DNA of 64,000 nucleotides from positions 9,919,885 through 9,983,884 of the forward strand of contig NW_022098030.1 in NCBI RefSeq assembly GCF_002288925.2. Reading direction: 5' to 3'. A model generated the notes under the pieces. The model ran no database searches. It worked only from the letters and a program-made list of their open reading frames with translations, and had not been told where the DNA came from. Position 1 is the first letter of the stretch. Each line of letters begins with the position of its first letter. The translations under genes were made by a program, and so were the position numbers. This DNA comes from Delphinapterus leucas. Lineage: Eukaryota; Chordata; Mammalia; Artiodactyla; Monodontidae. Positions 35,850 to 49,844 of this stretch are shown here, one piece after another.

Positions 35850-36260
35850 CTAAGAACTAGAATGTTAGTATTTCCATTCCATATAACTATGTTTTCTTTC
35901 CATATCCCATCTCCCTGCTTCCCCTACCAGAGGTAACAACTATTCTCAAATTACTGTTTATGATTCCCTTGCTTCTTTAATGGTTTTTTTGCATATATTT
36001 TTTGCATTAAGAATATACCATTATTTTGCTTAAGAGCTTTTTAAATATGATACCATAAAATACGTAGTCTTCTGTAAATTGCTTATTTTTCCCAACCATT
36101 TGTATGTTTCTAATATTCATCCATGTGTTATGTACAGCAGCAGTTTGTTAAATTTTATTGTGTACTTGCCCTTTTTACTCCGGTTGAGTATTACTGTCAT
36201 GGTGAGCCTGTTACCGATCCTGATAGGTACTGCTTAGATATGATACACTGGAGAAAAGGT
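35850..36260 (+). mobile_element. Probable ancient L1M untranslated-region fragment
   Basis: Text such as TAATATTCATCCATGTGTTA and ATTTTATTGTGTACTTG resembles a common untranslated segment of old mammalian L1. Diverged; strand and edges approximate. 36261-37047 shows nothing assignable. Confidence 0.4.
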
Positions 36261-37047
36261 TGAAAACTATTACCTCGGCTCTTGCCTTTTAGTTCCTACT
36301 CTAGAGATCTATGTTGCCATAAGTGGTTCTGCATGCCTGGCCCAAACTGTGATCATTTTCTAATCAATCTCAAACTCTCCACAAGTCTGAAAGAATACAT
36401 GGAAAAGATTCTAACACCTAATAAAAACTGAAGAAGGGAAAAAATCCTCCATTACCCCCACAGATGTTCTTGTAGGGATAAGAAAAATAACTTACTATTT
36501 TTATAGGCCAATGGAGGCAATCACTGATTTTATTTTAACATCTATTTTCAGACATTACTACCCTTCATAAAGGCTATTTTTTACAACAGGAATGCATTAT
36601 AATTCTGACACTATGAAAGAATCCAAGTTTCTTTATGTTACAATAATGAGGCAGGTGCCCCAGACCACAGCATGGTAACCCAGGTCCTTGAGAACACCTA
36701 GTGGTAAACAATTTTGCAGAATGCCATCTTCATAATGCTGCCTCAAATTGGAGTTACAACATAAGAAAAAGAGAATTACCATAGCTTCTTATCTACTCTG
36801 GAAAGAGTGAAATTTGTGGCAAAACATTAACAGTCGTATCTTATTTTTAGTATAAATTTGTTTTTATTGCAGTATATTGGGAAATGAGAGCATTTTTAAA
36901 GGATCAGATGTGATGTGACATCTCACATCAGCTATTACTTAATGACATTTTAAAGGCCAGACAGTGACAGTAGAAAAGGAAATTTGAATGCTACCCCCCA
37001 AAGTGGCAGTAATTTAAACACATGAATATACAGGGAAGTACTCTTAC

Positions 37048-37154
37048 CTGCTTTATTCCACAGTAATCAGCAGCACTGCCGATGAGCTCTGACATTGCCT
37101 GAACTTCATGAGATTTTTTCAAATTCATAAACTCATCTGGCTTCACATTTTCAC
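37048..37154 (-). CDS. METTL25: METTL25 coding exon 3
   Basis: 107-bp exon with acceptor TTCAG before GTGAAAATG and donor AAGCAG|GTAAGAGT. It encodes residues about 141-176: GENVKPDEFMNLKKSHEVQA, then MSELIGSAADYCGIKQ. The family uses this segment as the run-in to the SAM-binding core; the MKKSHE-like helix precedes motif I. Two incoming bases complete the Gly codon begun in exon 2, and the exon ends in phase 0, so exon 4 opens directly with the core beta strand of the methyltransferase fold. The frame is intact with no odd substitutions visible. Confidence 0.93.
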
Positions 37155-37639
37155 CTGAACAAAAATAAAACAAAATTAAAGTACTGCTACTAAAGAAACA
37201 AAACTTAATAAGAATCATCAGTTGATGCTCATGTTTTCTATAATTAAATATGAAAATAATACAGAGATCCTCTTGCGGTGTCTATAAGATGGATCTCTAT
37301 CAGTTTAGCTGCTATGAATCAAATTTGAATTAATAAAATGAAAAGACTCATATAACATTCTTAAAAATGTTCCTTGAAATATAAAACAATTAACTACAAA
37401 AGAAAAGACTGATGACTAGACTATGATGTAGGAAAAAAATGTGGAGATCTATACCTAAGTTTTCTGTTTAATATGGTGCATAAGAAAACCTACTCATTTA
37501 GAACAAATCAGTCTATCGGGGCTCATGATATAAGGTCTAAAAATAAATTAAGAAAATGTTGGAAATATATACATATATGAACAATATATTGCTTCTAAAT
37601 GCCTAAAAAACATACATGCACACACACAAACACACCTAC

Positions 37640-37804
37640 CAGTTCTCTGTTTTTGATTTCCACGAAGGGCTACAAGCAACTGTTCAAAAGGAGTACATAT
37701 TCCCAAGTTTTGTACAGAATAATATTTAGCAGCCAGAGCGAAGGCTTCCACACTCACCAGCTTCTGGGAAGTTTCACAAAATATTTTCGGAAAATCAGTA
37801 ATAT
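37640..37804 (-). CDS. METTL25: METTL25 coding exon 2
   Basis: 165-bp exon with acceptor TTTTTTAG at 37806-37805 and donor ACTG|GTAGGT. It encodes residues about 86-140, including ITDFPKIFCETSQKLVSVEA and the stretch containing CTPFEQLLVAL and RGNQKQRTG, which are conserved in METTL25. Incoming phase (two bases needed) and outgoing phase (one base) agree with exons 1 and 3, so the reading frame is open across both junctions. This is the N-terminal, non-catalytic part of the protein, probably helical. Intron 2 downstream is only 485 bp, unlike the multi-kilobase introns either side of it. Confidence 0.93.
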
Positions 37805-40639
37805 CTAAAAAATCAAGATAAAAAGAATTGTTAGCAACAAAATAAATAATCACTAGCTAATTTGTTGGAGACTTAAAAAACAAAAAACAAAAATCACCGA
37901 TCTTATAACAAACTATAATATTTTCATTTTGGTGTGAATTTTGGCAATATCACTAATGCTTCCATTATATTTGTTATTTAAACTATTAGCTGTTTGTAGC
38001 AGCCAGTTTTCTCTTTAATACACTATACCATTAAACACTTAGATTCCAAATAAAAATTTGGCCTTTTTGTTGTGTTTTTAAAAGCCAAAAAAAAAGAAAG
38101 AAAGAAACAAAGAAATTTAAAACCGTGCTAAACTGTAATGCACTCATTAAATTTATGAATGGTCCTGGCTGACGTACAACTGTGAATTTAAAGGAGGTCA
38201 GTCCATCAAATGTCGTTACTCCCTGTGCACACTGCATGTAGAACAGCAATATTCTCAATGGTATAAATGTTATTGTAAAACAGTTCCTGCATCATATGGA
38301 CCATGTAGAATTGTGTGGGCGTGTGTGTATATGTGTTCAACGCACTGGCAGTACGACTTCTAAAACTAATCTGGTTATGATTAGGTGAAAACAGTTCACT
38401 TTCTTCCCATAGTCAGTTTCAAACCAGACATTGTCTAAGCTTCATACAGAAACTACTGATAGTTGCTGAATGCTCACTTTAGAAGAGTAAACTGCCACAC
38501 TGTTTGCAACATCCAGTGTCCCTCTCTGCGTGAGGATCATTCACCCTGTTGAACTCAGATGTGGTTACATCTCGCCAAGGTGAACTATGCCATTTTCAGG
38601 CAGAAGTTTTAAAAATATCAAAAGAGTCACTACATTTTCTTTGCCCAGAACTGCAATTGTCAAGATAGAACCTGCCTCAGCCTGAGTCCCCAAGTGACGA
38701 CAACAAAGGCATCACTGCTGTCAAACTACAATGAACATGTGGCATACGTGAATAGTAACTTTCATTGGTTTTAGTCACTGAGTTTTTAGGCTTATTACTG
38801 TAGCATAATCTTAACTACTCTAATGGATACACATCAGTACAGATTTGCTTTTTATTTGTTCAGTTTCATTTTCCTATAGCCATTTTTCATGCATATTAAT
38901 TTATTTATGAAGGTTTAAAAAAAGGCATTCTGATATGTATTAGTAGTTCAAAGAACTCCAAAGTTACCTATGAAATTATAAAAACCTACTTAAACACAAA
39001 AAACAATGATGCTCCCTGGCAAAAATTAAAAGAAAATTGAAGAAGGCTTGCAGAATGCTAAATAACTAAAAACTACATGTTTAAGACAGTACCTTTTGAA
39101 AGCTAATATCTATTAAGTTGATGGTAGTAATGTTTACCAAATTAATTAACTAGAAAATCAGCAGAGATGTATAACTTCCATTTCTGAATCTATTAAATAG
39201 AAATTTAAACTACAAGATCACTATAGTGCGTTTATTTAAGATACATTTTGTGTATTATATAAAGTTCTTTTGACATTTTACAAACTGAATTTACTAATGC
39301 AGCCAAAAAATAATAAAATCCACATCAAAATATTTAGGCATGATACAGAGGGGAAAACTCAGTCAACTGTTAAGTGAGCCGCTCAGGTTTAAGGGCAGTC
39401 TCAACATCCCCAAGTTCCAGGGCAGCAATTTCTTAGCATGTGATAGAATAAGAGTAGTAAATTTCAAAGTGCAGAGGGGCTATTATAGTAGTCAGTTATT
39501 GGACAATGCTGCCAACAGAAAGAAATGGGATGTTTCTGTTGGAAAAGTAAAGCTTCAAATCAATTTAACTATCCTACTGAAAATATTTGAAAAAATTCCA
39601 ATCCAAGCCAAATTAATGTTGTTAATTTGCTGTTAATTATAGGCCTCCTAGTAATTTCAGAAATCTGGAGATCTAAACTGCAAAGATATTAAATTTTTAA
39701 CAATGTTTCCTTTTATAAAAAGGATAGTGTTCTGATTCAGTCCATTGGTTTATGTCACTTAAGGCTACACCAGTTTATTCAGATAGTCTAGAACTCTGTG
39801 AAAAAAATCTTTTTGAATTATGAAAATATAGCTTTTGTAACTTTGTTTTCAAATGACCCAGCCTATAACCTACATTACTTGCGATTTTTAGAGATTCAGA
39901 GAGATGAGAGGTGTCAATGATCTTGTCTTTACTTCTATCTCTGCAACAGTACGTGAGGAAAGTTCCGTGGTGACGGTAATAGTATCCGTAGTACTCATAG
40001 TGCATTCCCAGAGACTTGCACACTGAGTTGGGTTTGGCAACTAGCAAAATAAAAACCACAGTGTTACCCAACTTATTACTTAAATTCTTAATTAGTTAAA
40101 TTTTTTACACAGGGAAAGCTTCATTTTTAAATTTGATACCCATTGCACCTGCATATTCTGCGGTTTGATTGTTTTGCCAATATCTCCCTCTACTGGAAGT
40201 ACTTGTTCTGCTTTATTACATGCTCTGTCTTTATTTACTCTTATTTTTTGTACACCCACAGAAGTTTCTTACAAGATAGGTTATTTGGGCATGAGGGAGC
40301 AAAGGCACCAGAGAGGCAAGGGAGAAGTTAATTCTATTAAATATGATATCAGTATATCCCTATCCTTTTTTTTTTTTTTTTTTACAGCAGAGATCAATAT
40401 ACAAGGAAAGGTAGAAAGGTTATACATACACATGTTGGATTATGAAAATTTCAACATAGAGAAATGAATAATAATGTTTTAAAGCTAAAAATAAAATAGA
40501 AACAATCAATGAATATATAATGTTGACATTTAAAATTTTAAAAAATTTCAAAACTAAATGTCTGGTATTTTACTTGAATATTATCTAGCACTTTAAGGAA
40601 GACAGAGTACTGTTAGGATTCACAATTATCTCACCACTA
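37805..40639 (-). other. METTL25: METTL25 intron 1, proximal to exon 2
   Basis: No recognised repeat of note; short T-run at 40366-40383. A 98-codon minus-strand open frame at 39775-40071 has no clear splice frame match to METTL25. Confidence 0.55.
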
Positions 40640-40870
40640 TTATTGCTGACATTTATTGCACATATACTCTGGGCCAGGCACTGTGCCAAACAGTTGACAT
40701 TTAATGGAACGAACTTATAAGCTAGTTACATCGTGCTCATATCCCCACTTACAGAGGAAGAAACCAAAACTTAGAGAGGCTGCAATTTAGCCAGGTTCGC
40801 ACAAACACTAAGTAGCAAGGCATGTGAACCAAGGCTGTGGGCAGACCTTGTTCTTAATTCCCACATTCGA
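40640..40870 (-). mobile_element. MIR SINE remnant
   Basis: GAGGAAGAAACCAAAACTTA then GAGAGGCTGCAATTTAGCCA, the reverse-complement MIR core, preceded by CTGGGCCAGGCACTGTGCCA. Confidence 0.7.
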
Positions 40871-41699
40871 TCAACATGCCACTGCAGTGAGTAACAAATG
40901 AAATCAGGAAAGACAGCAGTTAAAAAAGTGCTAGGCAGACTGACTGTCAGAATCAGGTCTAACAAGAATTCCCTCTGGCAGAGATCAATACATGGTAATA
41001 TCTTTAAGACAGTTTCAAACTCATTTATCTTCTTAATTCTTTCACTTCCCTCACTCCCCTCAACACCTCCCTCTTTACCAGAAGTGATTTTAAGATTTCA
41101 TGAAGTAAAAAGAGTAATTTCTACATTTAAAACAACTGATAAGTCTCTGAAAAGAAAATTAAAAGTTTTTATGATAAGAGGTTGTTGTAGTTATCTATTT
41201 CTAGAAACAAAGTATCCCTACTGCTTCATGCCCAGTTGTAAGGCAATAATACCTTGCATATACCAGGTATTCAGTAAGTAGGGAATCAATGAAGGGATGA
41301 ACGAAAGCAATTCCTCAATACATTTACTACTGTAGCATCACCAGATACACTGAGAGAAACAAATTCTAAGATTCTGGGGTAGTAGTTTTCACTGAGGCCA
41401 CTACAGGGACTTCAACAGTACTTCTGAGCCTGTTAGAAGAGCATAAAACGTCATCTCAGCCCTAATGTTTACAATCACAAGGTGAGACAAAAGTGATTTA
41501 AAACATTTAGAATGTGATATAAAATACAATTATGTGCTAAATTCTGACGTTTAACTGTGTTACAGGGGTTAGGGCAAAGGTCACTACTGTTATCATCACA
41601 CACCCTAAAAATGTCCTATGGTCCAGAATTTCAAGAAGAAGTCAACAGTGCCCTCTTAATAACAATCTTCACAAGGACATAGAAATGTTATGGACTCAC

Positions 41700-42060
41700 T
41701 TTTACATGTCCTACAGATGTCTCCAATTCAAAAAGCCCAAAACTGAACTGAAAGTTCTCAAGCTCACCAAACCTTTCCCTTTTCCTATTTACTATCCTGT
41801 TTAATAGTGTCATCAGTCACCCAGTGCTGAAGTTAAGTCTACATTATCTTAAATGCTCCTTGTACCCTCAATGCACATATCCAGTCACCCATTAAACCTA
41901 ATGTAAAAATGTCTTTCACTTGGAACCCCCCTCCCCCCATCACCGCCGCGGTTCAAACTCTATTAGTACCACCAGTGTTACCGCAGTAGTGATTTTTTTC
42001 CTTATCAATAGAACTCCCATAGCAGAATGCTCAGTAAGTGTTGGTTGAGCTGAATTGAAC
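41700..42060 (+). mobile_element. L2 fragment
   Basis: AAAAGCCCAAAACTGAACTG, TTTAATAGTGTCATCAGTCA and CACCCAGTGCTGAAG follow the L2 order. Diverged. Confidence 0.5.
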
Positions 42061-42869
42061 ATGTTTTCTAAAATGGAAACCTACTTATATTCAATGCAGG
42101 TTTAATTATACATTTTAAGGTTTTGGCTTCTACCAACAGTTGACTTTAGGCTTCAATCTTTTATACTTGTTTAGTAGACTTCAGTCAAAAGTTAAAGCTG
42201 TCTTGCTGAACTATGAAAATTATATATAGGATATATTAAATTTTATGAATGTTTAAGTATATCCATAACCGTATAATCTATTTAAGGAAGAAACAGAATA
42301 TATGCTGTTGCTTTTTAAAATAAGTCAATTTATATTACTCCATTATGTGCTGGGAAACTTTTTGCAAAAGCTCCAACATAATTTATGGCTGCATATGAAT
42401 GTTATCTCAACATGTAAACCATGCTCTTTGAAAGAATGATATAATTAACAAAAATTGATATGCATATCCTTATTGTGCCAATATTAACATTACACTGAAT
42501 GTTCCATTACACGGAACCATTTCAAAAGCATTTTCACATTAAGTTTTGATAGAAATCAAATTAAATATAAAAACAGGAAAATCTAACCACAGTACTACTA
42601 CTCTAACAAACCCTTTTCATAGTTTAATTTGAAGGAAAATAAAAATATCATACAAAGAAACAGAAGTTTAGAAAATTGATTTGGTATATAAAAAATAAAC
42701 TTGTTAAAAAATAAACAATTCTGGGATGCCTACGATGTGCAAGGTAATAACTGAACCTGATAAAGCTAATTTGTTAACAACTCATGATTCATCTACGGGA
42801 TACAGTGTCTTATCACTTACAAGGCATGTGGGCCACGAATGTTCAGTGTGGATTCCAGAGGGCTCAGCA

Positions 42870-43240
42870 ATTCCCAGTTAGAATTCTTTTGAGATGCCAC
42901 ATGGGATGTGCTTACTCAGGTCTTTGCACTTGTTTTTTCCTCTGTCTGATACCATCTTCTCTCAGATAGTTTCATGGTTCTCTCTCTCACTTCCTTTAGG
43001 TCTTTAATCAAATGTCACCATTTCAGTGAAAACTTCTCTGACAACCCTATTTAAAACTGCAACCTCACTCAACTCTCATTCCTCACTGATCCTGTATCAA
43101 TGTTTTATAGCACTTATCACCATCTGACATAGTAAGTAACATGCAAGAGGACATATTTTTGTTTACTGCTGTATCCTGAGAACCTAGAATGATGCTTGTC
43201 ATAGCACATACTCAATGAATGAATGGGTAAATGAATGAAC
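42870..43240 (+). mobile_element. L2 3' end
   Basis: TTTGCACTTGTTTTTTCCTC, TCAAATGTCACCATTTCAGT, and the end TACTCAATGAATGAATGG: a classic L2 tail. Confidence 0.8.
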
Positions 43241-43380
43241 AAGATCTAGGTCTGAATTCTGGTTCTCAGACTGCCTCTCCCTCTGTGGCCAGGAGCAATC
43301 TATTTATCTGCTCTAAGACTTGATATCTTCATCTACTAAAGGGGGGCAAATATCTCCTTTACAGTATTTTAAGGAGTACA
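43241..43380 (+). mobile_element. MIR SINE remnant
   Basis: CTGAATTCTGGTTCTCAGAC then ATCTTCATCTACTAAAGGGG in MIR order. It is followed by an AT/CA-rich microsatellite to about 43475. Confidence 0.55.
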
Positions 43381-43475
43381 CATATATATGCACATAGGCA
43401 TATATTTAAATATGTACATATACATATATACGTGTAAGTATTTAATTACACACACACCCTCACACACACACACAC

Positions 43476-45352
43476 CATCCTAAAACAGTGCCTAGAATAT
43501 AGTAGGCAACTCCCAAAGCACAAAATCCGAATTAAGTAACTGAGTGTCCTAACACAGCACTTGGGACTTTGTTGGAAGAATGTGGGGCAGAAAATACTCA
43601 AATATTTAGGCCCAGAATACCATATAGGCTACTAGAGAAGAACTTGAAACAATGAACAATACAAACATTCAGTTTCTAAACACGGGGCCTGCTGGGAGAA
43701 AGGAAGTTTGGGCTCTGGAAGTTGGATGCAAGCCCTCCATTGTTAGAATGAAAGCATGACTAGGGACAGGTAAGCTGCAACTTGAGACACAACGTGCAAG
43801 TCCAACAGCCAGCACTGGGTTCTACAGCGTAAGTAGGTTGAAAGCAAGAATTTCTCAGTGTTTGGGAGCCCAGTGGTTAGCAGTGGACACCATGTCCTAG
43901 AATCAGCTTGAAAGCTCAAGGGAGAAATTTTATTACCAATGATATTTCTTACTAAATTTGAAGTGAAATTCAGTAGATAGATTATAATCCTGACTATGCC
44001 TTAAAGACCTAATATAGTTTCAAGTCTGCTTTACCATAGTGTTTTAATTTCCTACATCAGAAGTCTCTATTTTCAGAAAATAACCAAAACCAAGAGATAG
44101 ATTACTAGAAATTCCACAACTTCAAACTCCATTTAAAATTAGAAGCACTGAAGAATAAATTAAATATTTGTAAACATTTTCTGAAAAATAAATTCAATTT
44201 AATAAACCAAATATGATTTTGTTAGCAAAATACAAAATAAAGTTTAGATTCTAAAACTTTAAAAATTGCTTTATAATTGTAAAGAATAAAAACGAACCTA
44301 TTTCAGTGCAGTAAGCGCTATGAAATCAATCTCTTTGTTCTTCTCTTGTTCCCACCTCAGAGACCTCATTTCCTATTTTCGCTGCCATTTTCTGAACACC
44401 ACGGCAGGCTTCACTGCCCCACAGTGCCTCAAGGATGGCAGTATCTTAGTAACTAACGCTGCCATTGATCTCTTACTCAGAAGACCAGTATTTCCTTTCT
44501 ATACACACATTGACTTGGGCCTAGACTTCCAGGCTTTCAAGAATAAAAAAAGACTTTACAGTTTGTTTATTATTGAGGCAGGAAAAATAAAGGACTTTTT
44601 GTCCCAGATAAACAGTAATTGTAAGTAAAATTAAATTACTAATAAGGGATTTTGAGAGAGTAAAATTAAGTCACACCTGTCTCTTAAAATTGTACTTCTT
44701 TCCATTGTACGTTTCATTAACTTGAGTTTAATTTCATCTGCTATTCTTATTCTGAACTCCATTACTTACATTTCAACATTAACACAAAATAGATGTGTGT
44801 CTATTCTACTCAGCTGAATTCAGTTATAATCATGTGCCAAGTAAAAGGAACCTGCAAGAGGAATTTGCATTAAATATACACTTTCTCTAATTCCTACCAT
44901 ACCTCCAGCAGATCTTGCTCCGATCTTGCTCTTTACTTGTTTAATTTTTGTAAATGATGTGTATAATTCATAAAAACCAGATCAATTTTATTCTTTAGGG
45001 ACCATTATTTAAGGTGACTGCAATAGAGAAAAAACAAATAAAATGCCCACCTAAACCTTACATTCGCCACTCTGATTTTAACGATCAAGAAAGAGGGAAG
45101 AATTCATTTTCAGTAATTGTTATTGGTATTGCCTAAAGATACCAGTCTAATACTCTGCAGCTATATCGGAAATGCAGTTCCCCTCACAAGGGAAGTTTCA
45201 GAACTTCATAAAGATTAGTTAAAGAAATGTTTGAAAATATATATCATAATAAGGAACAAAAAGCGATGAGGAGAAAAAGAAGAATGAGTACAAGTGCTGG
45301 TCTAAAGCAAGATGAAGTCAAAGAGCTTTGTAATACTAATAATGCTTTCAAC
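43476..45352 (-). other. METTL25: METTL25 intron 1, unassigned part
   Basis: AT-rich. A 102-codon plus-strand frame at 44320-44628 has no recognisable domain or supporting splice context. No named repeat. Confidence 0.5.
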
Positions 45353-45528
45353 CAGCGGTTCTTATCCTGAGGTCTAAGAGCTAAAGAAGCTTATGAACCA
45401 CCAAAAGCTATCTGTAAAGTTTTACATCTATGTGTGAGATATATGCCTCTTTTTAAGGAAGAGGTATGATAGTGTTCATCTGAATTAGCCTTTTAATGGG
45501 ATTTGTGACCTAAGAGATTAAGAATCAC
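45353..45528 (+). mobile_element. hAT-Charlie-like MITE remnant
   Basis: Begins CAGCGGTTCTTATCCTGAGG and ends GATTAAGAATCACTA, inverse-related ends typical of small hAT elements ('cagtggttctcaac' / 'gaaccactg'). Confidence 0.6.
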
Positions 45529-48329
45529 TATCTTTTACTCTTCCTCAATTTTTACTTTACCCAATGTTAATATTATAACAGACAATTCAACTAAGTATTT
45601 TTTCTCTGGCTTCTAGAGATCATTTTAAATATTTAAAACAACATAACATTATCCTTTTATTCATTGGTAGATAGCTATTAATTCTTAATATAAATTTCAT
45701 AGTTTTAAGATTAATCTAACTTTGAAAAGATAACACTTTTCTCTCCAGTATTTTTAGTACTAAACAGATCCTCTCTTACTGTTGATGGTCTAAGTTACTA
45801 GTCTGAGTTTTTTAGATAATGCCCGTCTAACAAAAATAAATAAATAATTTAAAGTACCAAGCAACATAAAAGTGAATATCTAAAAAAACAGAAGACACAT
45901 TTATTCTGATTGGCTAAATATAAGCATAATTTAAGTAGAATGAGGGAAAAAATTGCCATAGATAAGAGGAATCTTCATGAACTTTGTTTTACTAAACTTC
46001 TTAATAATTGAATGATATGGGGGAAATCAGAAGTTGGGGGGGTAACCATTAAAAACTAGAATATAAATTCAAGTTCTAAATGGCCCTACCTAAAAGGAAC
46101 AATCGGAAAGCACTTTATATATATCAAATAAATAAAATATGATGACAAATTATCCTGAGTTCCCAAAGAATTGTTTGCATTTTTGTCACCCTTATCCATA
46201 ATTACAGCAGCAACCCAGGAGCTGGGCTGACAGTTGCCACTATCTCTTTGTTGTATGAAATTATTTCCACCCTTGAAGTCTGCTAAAAAGACCCAGAAAA
46301 ATATAAAAAGGGAAAATAGAGTTCAGGAAAATACATATGGAAAGTGAAAGGATAAAAATTAAATACGACAGAGTAAAACAGACGACACTAATTATTTCTC
46401 TGTTGTTCTCACTTTCTATTTCCAACATGCTTTCTGGCTTCATGTGTTTCTAATTAAATGTGAGCACAATTTCAATGCACCATAATCACCACCATCACCA
46501 CCACCAAGAAAAAAATACTTAGAATGGCCAAGAAGCAATTTAATTTCTTGAGATGCAATAAAAATACTTTAAGAGAAACCGCAACAAAATAATCTATCAT
46601 AGGCAAAAACTTCCTGTGTTGTTCAATTAAAATGATAGTAAATTAATTATGCAGATGCTCACCAAAAGGAACCAGTTCTAAACATTTATTCAGCACCCAA
46701 TCCTGGTAAGGATCATGTAAGTTGCGATAACAAGAAACAGGAGAAGTAGCATATGGGCCTCAAGAAGCTGAAAGAAGAGAGTAAAGAGAGGCCCTGGAGG
46801 CTTTGAAAGAGTCTTAGAGCAGCCCTGGGCTTTGGCAAAGTCACAGAGGATGGCTTTGCAGGCACAGAAACCTGGATTTCCTGAGAGCTGAATAGGTTTT
46901 CCACAACTGATTCTACACAAAGTTATAAGAAACTGACTTTATAAACTTATTACTTTACATTGAGATAACCCATATCACTCATTTGATGAGACACTGTCTC
47001 CTAATTTTAGAATTACAACTAGAACAAATAAAGCCAGATATTCTTAAAGAAAATTTTAATCAAGCTGGGTAGCTGTTTGAGTGGCCTGTGTAGTCATGAT
47101 CTATGTTGGTTTCATAAAGTATTTTGGCTATCCTAACTCAGAATCTCTTCCGATTTGCCTTTTGGAAGATTTTTCTATACTTATGAAGACCAATTAACTC
47201 CTGAAGACCAAAAGATAATTCACTTGAGAATGTTACAGATTTATATATGTAGTCATTACTTCCTAAGGACACAGCCTAGGTCCCTTGAAGTGGGGAAAAC
47301 AAAATCTTAATCCTTGAGAGGAGATATAGGAGACTGTTTTATCAGTAAAGTATTTAGAAGCTATCACTACTGGCTTTTTTCTGCAGATGGTTAATCTCAC
47401 ACATATATGTGATAAACTTTCAGAAATTTTAGCCTGAAATGATGCCTGCCTTGATTTTATCTCCAGATTCTCATGGTATCTTTCTGTAATTTTCAATGTA
47501 CTGAATGAAGTACTGCATTTTCACACAGGAAAAGAATAGCAAATTAAGTTAAACCTATGAGTTGGATCGAGTCATACAAAAACAATGATGACAAACATAA
47601 TATGGACAGAAACCACACTAGTTCAGTACCATATTTCCACGGGTACCTTCAATAACATTCTTTATAGATCTATGCTTCACTTCGATCTTCAAGAAAAATT
47701 TACTCATCTATATGGCAGAAACGGTTCAATGTGCTAAGAACACAAAACTGAAAAAGGCAAACACTGTACTTTTGTTTTTAGAGAGTTTATAATCTAGCTG
47801 CAGATAGGGACAAGCCAGTGGACGATGACAACAGGATGACCTGTGTTGATATGGGAGAGTATATGGGGTATTATAGGAGCACATACATTTCCAGAAGTTC
47901 TTGACAATTTATTTTTTCCAAGGAAAGAAAGGCCTAATTACACCATCACCACCAACATCATCATTACCACAACCCTCATCATTTATTAGCCACAACTTGT
48001 TGAATCCATGCTATATTCCTAGTTCTATGTTAGGAGCCACATTACATCATTTTTCAGCTTTACTACAATTTTGTAAGATAGGTAATACACTTGTGAAAAA
48101 GGAAAAAAATAACAACAATAACAATCAGCTGTGACAGCTTATAGCTGGGGTGGAGCTGGCGCTGGCATACAGACCATACTCTTCCCTATTAAACATGAAA
48201 GCGTTTACAGTAGTACACCAATATCAGACCAAGTCTGTGGCCATGCGAAGTCCACAACCGTGACTGAGCACAGACAAAAACAAGAACATCGTGCAAACAC
48301 AACGGCCTTCATGAAAGGAGCCCCACAGA
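45529..48329 (-). other. METTL25: METTL25 intron 1, unassigned part
   Basis: AT-rich with small CAC/CAT microsatellites near 46487 and 47942. No exon or named repeat seen. Confidence 0.5.
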
Positions 48330-48580
48330 GGCTCACATGGTGAGAAACTGAGGCCCTGTGCCAACAGGCAGCACCAACTACCCCCCTATGTGAGTGAGAC
48401 ATTGTGGGGGCAAGTTCCCCAACCTCAACCAACTTCAGCAACTGCAGCCCCACCAGCAAGTGGACTGTGAAACCGTGAGACCCTAAGCCAGGTCCATCCA
48501 TTAGTCTGTTCCTGAATTCCTACCCCACAGAAACTGTGTGACAGCGTGTTATCAGCAACAGGTCGTGTGTAACAATATAA
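48330..48580 (+). mobile_element. Old LTR-like fragment
   Basis: TTCCTGAATTCCTACCCCAC then AGAAACTGTGTGA and the following AACAATATAATTG resemble the 3' part of an old mammalian LTR. Family uncertain. Confidence 0.35.
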
Positions 48581-49844
48581 TTGTCAATGAGTGTGTACTC
48601 TTCCAATGAAAACAATTATAAGGGAGGTCGTATAATTAATATTAATACTGTGTTTCCCTTTAATTCTTAGGCTGTTTTCTTCTATTTCTTTGAACATATT
48701 TATGATAGCCACTTAAATCCAACATCTGAGCCCAATCAAGATCGGCTCCTATTAACTCATTTTCTCCCCCCTTGGGTCACACTTTCTTTTAATTCTCTGA
48801 ACACAGCTACTTAAATCCAGCATCAGGGCTCACTTGGAATCAGTTTCCTGAGTATGAGTCATACTTTCCTGTTTCTTTGCACATCTAGTAGTTTTTGGTT
48901 GAAAAGCAGAATTGTGGATAATTTATTGTAGTGGATCTATTTTGTTTTTCTAAGGATTTTGTTGTTGTTATTCTGCTAAGAAGTGAACTTGCTTGGACTC
49001 AGACTGAAATCTATCTCCCCCTCCGTGAGCAGCAGCTGGTGTCTCTGCTCAGTTGCTCATTAGCCTGCCCCCTGAGGGTATCCCTGAGCCTGTGTAGTTC
49101 AGCAGGCAGATGAAGATTTGGGTGGATTTGATAGTCAGATTGGGGGGCTCATCCTCTCTGTGGTTACATTTGTTTCCAACGCTCCCCAGCCTAAATTTCC
49201 AGTTACTCTGCCAGCCCTGAATTCTGCCCATTGATACAGAAATTCAATCAGGCTTTTGATTTTTGCCACCCAAGCTGTCTACACAGCTTGGGGAATATAC
49301 TCCGTCAAAGGTGCAGCAAGTCTGCACATCTTGCCAGGAGCTCTGTCTTTCAAGGGTTCACGATCCCCCTAGTTTCGTCAGTGTTTTTGCTGGATTCTCT
49401 TAGTCTCCCGTGCCTGCATGTGCACATGTGTGTGTGTGTTTGGGAGGGGGTGTGTGTCTATACTTCATCCAGGGTTTTAGCCAGAGTTTATACTCACATC
49501 TTAAATCTCAGCCCTTCTGTGGCCCTCCTTCCAGAATGTGCTCCTTAAATTTCCATCTGCTCTCATCTCTGAACTCTGTTGTGGCCATCTTGAGCTGGGA
49601 AGAATGTTGTTCCAGACTGCCAGATCTAGGGGGGTTTGGAGCACCCCCAGCAAGAAAGTCATGAGTTCACAGTTCTTCCCAATCAGTAGCAGTTTTCCAA
49701 CATCAAACTCTGCTCATATTTCTGTCCCCCTTTGGTCACCTTCCAGAACCTTCCAATAGTTTTTAATAATCCGGTCAGTGTTTGTCATTGTTACCTGCTG
49801 GAGGAACTGCCTGACCTCTTCAAGCAGCCATTACCTGAAGCCCA
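48581..49844. other. Pyrimidine-rich intronic DNA, possibly ancient L1 3'UTR
   Basis: Long C/T-rich text with partly repeated phrases (CACTTAAATCCAACATCTGA at 48711 versus CTACTTAAATCCAGCATCAG at 48807) and a TG-rich stretch at 49427-49458. The character is that of an old LINE untranslated region. I cannot name it. Confidence 0.35.

Noticed and set aside
44320..44628. 102-codon plus-strand open frame in METTL25 intron 1 as a hidden exon or small gene
   Set aside because: No domain recognised, composition like the surrounding intron, no clear promoter or splice pair.
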